A stretch of DNA of 64,000 bases from Erigeron canadensis (Eukaryota; Streptophyta; Magnoliopsida; Asterales; Asteraceae). Positions within the stretch are counted from its first letter, which is position 1, and each line of letters begins with the position of its first letter. Below are positions 55,577-64,000 of this stretch, piece after piece. Location: contig NC_057762.1 in NCBI RefSeq assembly GCF_010389155.1, forward strand, positions 4,761,513 to 4,825,512, in the 5' to 3' direction. The position numbers and the translations under genes were made by a program. Under the pieces are notes generated by a model. That model ran no database searches. It saw nothing but the letters and a program-made list of their open reading frames with translations, and was not told the DNA's origin.

Positions 55577-55963
55577 CAGGGTCGGAACTACAATGACACA
55601 AGAGGTAGTTTGGGCTACAGGTCCGCTAAATTTAGATAATTAAAAATTTTGAAAAATGATGTATTTTTAATTGGTGCTATGGGTCAAATAAATATGGAAT
55701 ACCGATTTTGTAACCAACTTTAAACTTTTGAAACATTTTTTATCAATAAAACTTATAAGGATGTATCTATACAACTAAATAATAATAAAAAAAAACTACT
55801 AAAAATGCCAAAAATTCTAAAAAATTCATTAAAATAGCCAAAAATACGTTAAAAATCGTAACAGTTTAGTCGTTATCGTTGTTATCGTTACTTTAGGCAG
55901 ATACAATGCTAGTGGAAAAAAATTTTGTATTACCGATCACTTACGGTTCTATTTCCGCCACTG
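55577..55963. mobile_element. hAT-type MITE split by a CACTA insertion
   Basis: The 387-bp element runs from CAGGGTCGGAACTACAATG to the inverse of CAGTGGCGGAAATAGAACC. Its 8-bp duplication TTGTATGG is at 55569-55576 on the left. On the right it appears only after the CACTA element, at 57909-57916 once the CACTA duplication is discounted. This shows that the hAT element was there first. Confidence 0.88.
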
Positions 55964-56494
55964 TCACTACAAGAAAACATTCTTTTAGAGACAAATTTAG
56001 CGACTCACAATTAAAAGTCGCTATTTTGCGATGCAAGTAGAGACTTGTTTATCGACACCCTCGTCTTCCATGATGCAAATTGAGTTGAAAATCGATTCGC
56101 AAGATATTTCTAGTTTACAGTGTCGCAACTGTTGTAGCAAATTAAGTCTCTATTTTGCGACGTCCTAGAACATGTGGCGAACGTCATCGCTCATATTACG
56201 ACTTGTTTATGTAAATCGCTTGTGGTGTCGTTAATTTGCGTCTTTCTATAAACCAGTCGTTATTAGAGTCACTTTTTCAATTCATCTTATTTGTTGCTAC
56301 TTGCTAAAGTGTCGTTAATTTGTGATGTCAAAAGATATTTTACTATGTTTAATGTTTTATTTTTTTTTTTATTATTTTGACTAAAAATAATTTTTATTTT
56401 ATAAACACTCAAACTTTTTTAATTCAACGAAAATTTTATTTACTCAAACTTTTTTAATCATAACTGAATGGGTCGAGATTGAAATGCCACATCT

Positions 56495-56730
56495 ATTGTA
56501 GTTGGACTTCCAACTTCCTCATAGATTTAATTTGTCGTATTCAGCAGAAGACGAGACTAAAAGACAGAGACCTGTGATGATACACCGGGATATATTAGGA
56601 TCAGTTGTACGCATGTTCGATATACTAATGGAGCATTATAAGTGGAAATGGCCATATTGGCCTGGCTTAGTCCCTGTCAAGCAATGGTCCGCCCTGTATC
56701 TGACAAGTCCCAAGCTTATGGCCGGACAGC
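56495..56730 (+). pseudogene. Threonyl-tRNA synthetase fragment inside CACTA
   Basis: The frame reads [19 protein letters not shown], then [20 protein letters not shown] and [10 protein letters not shown]. This matches the end of the catalytic domain of class II threonyl-tRNA synthetase (motif 3 region, RPVMIHR.ILGS.ERM). One frame over, [19 protein letters not shown] continues into the anticodon-binding domain (usual text LSPRQ..V.PVS). A frameshift after PYW separates them. It has no catalytic remainder and cannot be active. Confidence 0.85.
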
Positions 56731-56839
56731 GGGTACTTGTAGAATTTTGCTTTGTTTTTAGTTTACATTATCATTTTTACATCTTTCATCATTGTTAGGA
56801 AGTATAAAAACACAAGTCTTTTTCCTTTTTCAATTATAG

Positions 56840-57410
56840 GAGGCAGAGTTTAAAAGATACACCGTCGTCAAAGAACACAGGTTTGTTCTTGATTCTAAAG
56901 ATACACCGTCAAAGTACTTTTTCAGGTTCGTTGGTTGATTGTCTTTTTTAGGCATGGTATGTTACCTTTTGTACCTGAATTTGTGACTCAATGACTAATC
57001 GGCCAGGAGGAAGTAACACATACCAGGAGTGAACATTGTGGTGGTATGATCACAGCAGATGGCTAAGAGCCACGGTCTATGGTGCACTTGTTATCTATCC
57101 TACTTTTGGTTCTTTATATCCCTTTCTACAACCCAAAGTCGAGTTTTCTGTTATTCTAGGTACTTTAATTTCAGTGTCGTCGCACCACTCTCAATTTTCA
57201 TTTTTGTGTACTTTTCTGATTCAGTGAACCGATATTGTTATTGTTAATGATGAAATAGGTGAATGTTGGGATAGAGAAGTGATCAGTTTTCTGCTACAAG
57301 CATTATCCAGCGGTGCAGCCCGAATGTATGAGATGCTATTACCATTAACGGGCAACCTGGTGCTCTTTTTCCGCTGCTCCAGCCAAGGCTGTATAGGTAT
57401 CTAAAGTTGT
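56840..57410 (+). pseudogene. Unassigned exon-like pieces inside CACTA
   Basis: Three open stretches are present: a repeated AAAGATACACCGTC(GTC)AAAG at about 56855 and 56898, a 63-residue frame from 57036 ([30 protein letters not shown]) and a third at 57260-57400. The second looks protein-like, but I do not recognise it. They may be further captured host sequence. Confidence 0.35.
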
Positions 57411-58304
57411 AATAAATATTTGTTTGAATGTATTTGTTTGTAATGTATAATATTTTGAGTTTTAATATCAATTTCTTCAGTTGTTTATAATTATTATACA
57501 ATAATGCACATGTGAGATCGAGTTTAGGGTATTAAAAAAAGCTTAGGCGTAAACGACACAGATGACCATTGGACATGAAAATCAGCGACTCCATTCGCAA
57601 TTTAAATCGGGACATTCTTCTAGATTAGCGACACAGGTATTGACATATGCTAGCACGACTGCACGATGCTAAATTAGCGACGCGATTAGCGATTTGAACG
57701 GTGATGTCGCTAAATAAAATAGCGTCACCTTCTGTGGTGTCTCTGTATGTCTCGCAATATTTAGCGTCTTATATTTATATGACGCAAAAATCTGCGACTT
57801 TTTTCTAGAGACATCTCACTTGACGTCGCTAATGGAATCGCTAGCTTAAAAAATGTCGCTAAGGAAGACGCTAAACTTGTCGCTAAATGACATTTTTCTT
57901 GTAGTGTGTTGTATGGTCTAGTTAATAATTCCTTCTCATCCAATAGGTTGTGAACCAAACTAAATTAGCCAATATCAATTTCTTATCAACCAGGCAATTA
58001 ATCTTTGAAAGGACCAATAAGTTTCATTTTTCTTTCTAATAATTACAAGGCAAAATGACAAAATTACTCTGACTTGATCGACTTGCACATTATTAGATCC
58101 TGGTTCACAATGACTAGGCCTCTATAACTAATACAACTAATAACTAAACTATGCCTTAAGTTATGAAAGATTAGGTGGTGAGCCATAGAAGGAAGGGTGA
58201 GGGTGGGGATGAGGGGTGATATAAAGTGGGTACATGAATTGATTGTACACCTTGGTTACTACTTGCACCTATAACCCATATCTTGTCCGACACCATTATT
58301 ATAT

Positions 58305-58483
58305 GGGGGAAGGGAATATGAGGCTGTTAGGCACCCAAGTTGGGTGAAAAACTCCTCACATACCTTTTTTTAAAAGGTAAAAATCATGGGGGACCATGTA
58401 TTTATTTAAAATATTAAAATATTAGTATATGAGGGGTTTTTCACCCAAGTTGGGTGCATAACAGCCTCATACTCACTTTTCCC
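58305..58483. mobile_element. MULE-type MITE, family 1 copy B
   Basis: A 179-bp foldback with nearly perfect long arms (ATGAGGCTGTTAGGCACCC, AAGTTGGGTGAAAAACTCC and their inverses) and an exact 9-bp duplication TTATTATAT (58296-58304, 58484-58492). It is homologous to the copy in PQ-loop intron 8 but much less diverged between its arms, so it is probably younger. Confidence 0.92.
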
Positions 58484-58543
58484 TTATTATATAGATGTTT
58501 TTTTAAGGTAAGCATTTCATGTTTTTTTTTACTTATTTATTTA

Positions 58544-58703
58544 GGAAAATGCGAAATGAATCCCTTACGAATTCACTTAACGTGTATAAAAAGGTTTTAC
58601 GTTTTCATATCAAAAATTCATCCCCTGATTTTTATAGTAAACATACAACGTACTATTTAATGCATCTTAACGAAAGTCTTTAGAGCTTTGTTTAACAAAA
58701 TCC
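58544..58703. mobile_element. MULE-type MITE, family 2 copy B
   Basis: The 160-bp element starts GGAAAATGCGAAATGAATCC and ends CTTTGTTTAACAAAATCC, with an exact 9-bp duplication ATTTATTTA (58535-58543, 58704-58712). It shares its core with copy A (AACGTGTATAAAAA, CCCCTGATTTTTATAGTAAA). It lies 60 bp from a family 1 MITE. Confidence 0.88.
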
Positions 58704-58757
58704 ATTTATTTATAGACATTCATTTATAATTGATTACAGATACTATATTCTTATCGA

Positions 58758-58945
58758 AAAAACTACCAGCATAGTCTTGCCTTGTAGCTAGCTAGTCCAA
58801 ATAAGATGTGGGAGGTCTTATCTTTTAAGGAGGTCTTGGGTTCAAATTGGATATTGATATCTAATCACTAATTAATTAGGAGTGCTATCTTATACAGTAC
58901 TAGTTGTTAAGCTGTATTAATTAATGATATTTGCCGTTAAAAAAT
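58758..58945 (+). repeat. tRNA-derived SINE-like element
   Basis: It has a box A-like TAGCTAGCTAGTCC and a box B-like GGGTTCAAATTGG about 50 bases apart. The body ends TTTGCCGTTAAAAAATG, a short A tail of the kind seen at plant SINE ends. No tRNA cloverleaf is possible. Confidence 0.5.
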
Positions 58946-59629
58946 GATCTTAACGTTGAACAAATCCTTATATGCTATACTTCTGTGCTCCTAAAACAAA
59001 GACATTAACTTAACCCCGCAAAAATGGATTGGGCATTTGTAGAAAATACTCCATAATAAAACTAGAAAAAAGAAAATGAGAATAGCAAAAAATTAAATGA
59101 AATGAAGTAGTGTATATATATCAATAAAATGAAAAACGTGCATTGAACTGCACGATCTTTTAACTAATTCATGATTTGCCATACGGATACGTCAAAAGAA
59201 ACATTAAAAGATTGAAAGAGAAGGCAAACTGTCTTCAAAAGACGATACATTGTATCACCTACCCATGCATGATTTATGTCTAAACTATATACGTTAAGAA
59301 AAAGTCCAATTATTCTTGTCATCTTTTAAATGGAATTTTACAAAAAAAATCCCATAATCTCAACAAAAAGTGGCAATATTAACATGAATTTGTACGAGCT
59401 AAAGCATGCTATGTAATTCTACAACAACCACCGGGTTACATGATGTGTTATACTCTATCATTTTTGCATCTTCAATACATTTTTAGTAGGTTAATTTGAA
59501 AACTAAAAAGACATGGAACGTTAACATATTTTTTTTCTCTTTCTATATATAGTTGCATCGTGAACTCTTTTATTGCCTCTATCTAATGAAATTTCCAACT
59601 TCGTATATAAACCGTACATAGCAGAGGCG

Positions 59630-59780
59630 GATCTAGGATTTTCGTATATAGGGGGCATGATGACAAAGGTGGTAACACAAATGCGATAAGTTATGGGCAA
59701 GTTCAGTGATCAATTTTTGATGCCCAGAACGAAAAGTTTTAAAAATGCCCCTACAAAATTTTGTTAACAAACAAGACACT
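59630..59780 (+). repeat. Single hAT terminus
   Basis: GCAGAGGCGGATCTAGGATT followed by ATATAGGGGGCATGATG is the same type of end as the hAT element at 36.1 kb. The opposite end was not found, so this is a truncated copy. Confidence 0.45.
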
Positions 59781-59789
59781 TACATTTTT

Positions 59790-60840
59790 AGAGGTTTACA
59801 ACCATGTTAAGCCAGATGGGTCATCTTTACGTTGGTTTTCCACTATTTAGGTATTTTTTCGAATTTAATACTCAGATTATTTTTTTGAAATATATTTAAG
59901 GCCCTTGCCTTAAGGTTATAACTAGAACACTTATGTTTATCAAATATAGATAAGTGTTTAAATTTTGAGAAAATCACGACAATAGCCAAATTTCGTTGCG
60001 ATCGTACCAAAATAGCCAAGTTTTTTTCGTATTATCACAAAATAGCCATATAAATCGCAATAATATATAAAAATCGCAATAAAATTATGAGAATCGCAAT
60101 GAGATCACAAGATCGCAATGAGATCATAGAATCGCAATGAGATCATAGAATCACATAGAGATCATAGAATCGCATAGAGATCCTGTTGAATTTTGAGATT
60201 CTGTAAAAAAATTTATTTATTTTTATTTATTTTTGCAATTTTGTCAACAATAAAGAAAAAAAACATACTAGTTTACTAACTTATATACAAATAAACTTAG
60301 AGGCTTTTTTTTTACGAATTTGTGTGTTTTGTTGCGATTTTATCCATAAAAAGATAAGACTTTATGCGATTTTATCCATAAAAAGATAAGATTTTATGCG
60401 ATATTATCCATAAAATGATAAGACTTTTGCAAGATTTTATCTATAAAAAGATAAGATTTTTGCAAAAAAATTTCTGAACTTTTAGGTACAAAAAATACCC
60501 AGTATATAACTTGATTGAATCTGTTCTAATCTCTAACATAATGAGCTAAATATATTCCACATTTCTTACCTTAATTTCTCTCCCAATTCCATTAAAGTTA
60601 TGTTTTTTATTTACTTAGCTTTGTACAAGTAATGAATTTGTTATTTAGTCTAAACAAGTGACTGTTTTTAGTCTAGTCTTTCTTAATGACATTATCCAAT
60701 GTCGTGACTGTTTGGGTAGAATTGTGTTTTGGAGGATCATGGGAGAATGTAAATGGTTGTTTACAGTATTTATCATTACCTATGAATGTTTCATTAAAAC
60801 TCTCTTTTAAAAAGTTAACTTATAAAAGGTTAGTGTTACG
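59790..60840. other. Non-coding stretch with short tandem motifs
   Basis: GAATCGCAATGAGATCATA-type units repeat at about 60090-60180, and TTTTATCCATAAAAAGATAAG units repeat at about 60340-60470. No gene was recognised. Confidence 0.5.
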
Positions 60841-60843
60841 TAC

Positions 60844-61240
60844 GTGTTGCAAAAAAAATTGAGTTTAGAGCTTGAAAGTGGGTTTAAGCTATCTTATTTA
60901 AAAGAGAGCAAAGTATACTTGTTAAATGACAACGAAGATGTTGATCGATTCATGGCTTATATTAGTGTTTCAACAGACAACGTTGTGTTGTATGTTGTTC
61001 AACCTAAAAGTAATGAAATTGGGTTAGGAACCGGAAGAAATCAATTAAGTGTTGTGCCACAAGTCATGGACAGAAGGCTATGGATTGCTACACTTCAGAA
61101 ATATATCGACAGACTTATGCTAAGATTGTCTATCGTATACCACATCCTTCTGAATGGGATATACCATATGACTTACAAATAGTTTTGCCACCAGTCATAG
61201 ACAGAAGGCTACCTGGCCAACCCAAAAACCGCGATCGTAT
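60844..61240 (+). pseudogene. MULE transposase with internal deletion
   Basis: The first frame resembles the N-terminal region of plant Mutator-like transposases (YLLNDNEDVDRFMAYI, NVVLYVVQP). A second frame (from 61080) is a clear C terminus: CYTSEIYRQTYAKIVYRIP, SEWDIPYDL, PPVIDRRLPGQPKNRDRI, matching the usual PP...RPGRPKK.R tail. The DDE catalytic core, zinc knuckle and SWIM region between them are gone. The join sits at a direct repeat. Confidence 0.75.
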
Positions 61241-61241
61241 A

Positions 61242-64000
61242 TGTAACACCCCGCTAAAGCGGAATATACGGGATGCACAGATAAGCACAATTGCACACAA
61301 TACAAGTTCCAACACAGCCATTAACATTAACAAAGAACAGAAGTACGATTGTTATTACAGAACATAAATGAACTTAGAATAGTCAATATCTGGAAGACAG
61401 AACAATTGTCTTTTAAGAACAGAACTTGAACTGAAGTAGCAAGGAAGGTCTTCATAGCTCCTGAACTTGTACGCTCGAACAATCGCCAAAAAGGATGAGC
61501 TTAGAAAGGAAGACTCCTATGCTAACAAGATCTACTTATCCTAGCCTGAAAAAGCATGTAAGTTCAAAAGGTCAACTACAAAAGTAGTTGGTGAGATTCA
61601 CATAAAATACGTTTAGTTTACATATATGTATATATGTATAATAAGAACAAGATCATAAGTTTTGTACGTTAGAACAAAGTACTTTGTAATAATAATAAGA
61701 ACTAGGTCAAGATCTGCACTTTGAACTTAAGTACTTTATAATAATATGAACTAGGTCAAGATCTGCACTTTGAACGTATGTACTTTATAATAATGTGAAC
61801 AGAACAAGAACATATGATGAACTTTAGATATAAGTTGTCACTGCTAACCCGATTGGCCAGAACTGAACTGTAATGTAGTAATGTGCTCATATAGCTCAAG
61901 TACGTCAAATAAGATCTATGTCAAAACAATGACATGAGCTAAAACAAGTAATATGCATCCTCCTGAACTATGGAGAATGATGGTGGGCCTACCCTAAACA
62001 GCGCTGTCCATAATTACCTACGGTTCATTCCCTGAACTGTGGGATATGAATTTGATAGCAGTGAACAAGAACTGAACAAGTACATGTACGAACTAGGACA
62101 TAATAAAGATCAAGTACGGTGGTATAAATGTATTTAAGATCCTGCCCATTCAAGACTTAGATACTTCTTTAAACAGTTTAAGAATCATTTCATAAGTGGT
62201 TCAAGATCAAGCTCATAATATAGTACGTAAAATAGTTCAAGAACATATGTACAAGTACAAAAATAGTTTTCATGCTTTTCAGTCCCCGATAAAGAACTTT
62301 GAACAAAATGTACGAAAAGGGGATTAGTGAACTCACTGTGATCTGGTACAAGCACAGAGAACAAGTACAGAGATAGATAAGTTTTATCTATCACAATCCA
62401 AACACGTCTTGATGGATGCCTAAGTACATATCATTGATCATAAATAAGTACATATATTAGTTCATGTGATTAATTAATCACTGAAATGTCCTTGATGAAC
62501 TGATGATTTGGTCCTTTGAAGATCTTTGAACGTTTTGACTCAAAAGAGTTTAATTGAACTTTAAGTACATGAACTGGACTCGAACTGAACGTCTTTGAAC
62601 TCACACATAAGTACTTATCGTGTTAATGAGTTGCACATGTCTTTAATAGTGAACTTTAGCCTTAAGAACTCGATTTAGTTGTTCATAGAATTCGTACTTT
62701 AGTAATCAAGATAGAACATGTCTTATGTGTACTCAATTAGGGTTTGTACTTTGTACGTTGTTTTATATCGACTCATGAACTAGCTTGATGTTATTAAGTA
62801 GCCTTTAATGTGTTTAATCGAATGATAATGATGTTATGAACTGCTTTGATGATTAAGGATCAAGTGTGGTGTGTTATAGAACAAGTTCAAGTTGTTTATT
62901 GAATGCACAAAGTCGTTCTGGGGTTTGGAAGTACTCAAGATCGTCTCATGTTTTGATCAGAATCGTCCTAGGGTTTCAGAGGCACCAGATCGTCCTAGCT
63001 GACACAAGATCGTCCCATTAGACCCTAGCAAGATCGTTTTAGCTGACAAGAGGTCAAGATCGTCCTGGTTGCACTTCAAGATCGTTTTAAGGGAACAAAG
63101 GTTCAAGATCGTTTTAAGTACATTGAACAAGATCGTCTTAGTAGACCACTCAGGATCGTCCTAGGTACCCAAGCAAGGTCGTCCTAGGTACCCAAGAACA
63201 ATGAACAAGTACGAGATCATTTCAAGAACAAGTGTTTGAGCTAAACCAATCCAAAGGATTAGTTACCCATTTAACGTACCAACAACATCACAACACCACA
63301 CAAGATCGAATGAACAAGAACAAGAACCAAGATAGCAGCCTAGGACGATCTTGGGACAAGATCGTCCCATCTCAAGGCCGTCCCACTGCCCAAAACGGGT
63401 TGGAACAAGAACAGAACATTGCACGAAGATCTAGATCGATTCCGGGACTTGTTAAAACATAGAACTAGTACATATATGCACAATAACATTAACCATTAAC
63501 ACTTTTAACGATTTCAAGACCATCTATAACATGAACAAGGTATGGCACATCAAGAACAAGTTTTCCTTAACTTTCAAAAATGGGTTTTGTAAATTAAAGC
63601 ATGTTATGACCCAAATTTGTTCACATAAATGTTATTAAACACATTTAGACACAAACCCATTAATCATTAACACGATTTCATGTCAAAATTGGACCAAATC
63701 ATCAAGAACATGAACTTAAAAAAATACACTTTTAATTTGATCAAAAACTCATAATTTGTTGTTGTTACATGAGATTTGATTCCGGAAAAATGTTTTGATT
63801 ATCACAAGGATGCTAAAAGTATAAATGATTTTGGTTTAACAATCCAAAATCAAAAGATGAATTTTGTGTGTGAAAATGTGGCTGCACTATGTGTTTCTAG
63901 AGTGACAAAGAAAAAAGAAGAAGGAGATGAAATATGGTTGTTCCTCTCTCTAGGTTTCTCATCCTTTTCTTTATATACCTTTCCCATATTAAATGAACTC
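61242..64000. repeat. Probable gypsy LTR running off the window
   Basis: It starts TGTAACACCCCGCTAAAGCG, the common opening of chromovirus LTRs, directly after the MULE tail. The stretch has no protein domain, is rich in GAAC and GTAC words, and includes GAAAAAGCATGTAAGTTCAA and TTGGTGAGATTCACATAAAA of the sort seen in such LTRs. The other end and the internal domains are beyond the window, so length and orientation are unknown. Confidence 0.55.
62935..63390. repeat. AAGATCGTCCTAG short repeat cluster
   Basis: Eleven or more variants of AAGATCGT(C/T)(C/T)(T/C)A(G/A) recur at irregular 20-35 base spacing, with two in inverse orientation near 63345. The variation in the last bases (TCCTAGG, TTTTAAG, TCCCAT) makes it a dispersed motif array rather than a clean satellite. 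Confidence 0.8.

Larger units (their letters stand above)
55965..57906. mobile_element. CACTA transposon with captured gene fragment
   Basis: The 1,942-bp element runs from CACTACAAGAAAACATTC to the inverse GACATTTTTCTTGTAGTG, with an exact 3-bp duplication TGT (55962-55964, 57907-57909). Subterminal arms repeat short motifs of the type TTTAGCGAC, GTCGCTA and GCGACGC, as transposase-binding regions of CACTA elements do. No transposase is inside. Instead it carries a threonyl-tRNA synthetase fragment and further exon-like pieces. Non-autonomous. Confidence 0.93.

Noticed and set aside
61130..61333. Reverse-strand 67-residue frame
   Set aside because: It overlaps the clear MULE transposase tail on the forward strand and crosses into the LTR start.

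Overview
This is AT-rich nuclear DNA from a flowering plant. Two split genes with GT-AG introns encode plant membrane transporters, and every major plant transposon class is present. A eudicot is well supported. Placement in the asterids or Asteraceae is only an impression from the repeat style.

Layout. 0-1 kb: last coding exon of an unidentified gene, then a decayed RNA-binding-protein-like remnant. 1.4-2.5 kb: a truncated Ty1/copia 5' end. 3.1-14.75 kb: a PQ-loop (vacuolar basic amino acid exporter type) gene with 12 coding exons and two possible upstream noncoding exons. One of its introns carries minor-spliceosome (U12) signals. Two exon junctions do not keep phase under simple GT-AG splicing. 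17.9-42.0 kb: one AAP-type amino acid permease gene of six exons stretched over 24 kb. Its second intron (11.5 kb) holds a reverse-oriented Ty3/gypsy chromovirus-like element, a Harbinger-like element and a MULE-like element that stops 22 bp before the exon 3 splice junction. Its third intron (8.6 kb) holds Helitrons, hAT remnants and a 1.9-kb MULE-like element. Its last exon carries a small templated duplication and deletion that breaks the frame, unless a 59-nt segment is spliced out.

42-64 kb has no recognised host gene. It holds Helitron ends, several non-autonomous elements with exact target-site duplications, a degenerate Ty1/copia element with a duplicated protease region, a CACTA element that carries a threonyl-tRNA synthetase fragment and sits inside the end of an hAT element, an internally deleted MULE transposase, and the start of a probable gypsy LTR that runs off the window.

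The two transporter genes share the theme of amino acid movement (vacuolar and plasma membrane), but nothing in the sequence shows that they are co-regulated. The most useful observations are the splice anomalies in the two genes and the datable nesting order of the transposons. I saw no CRISPR array, bacterial operon or rRNA, and nothing that clearly forms a new system.
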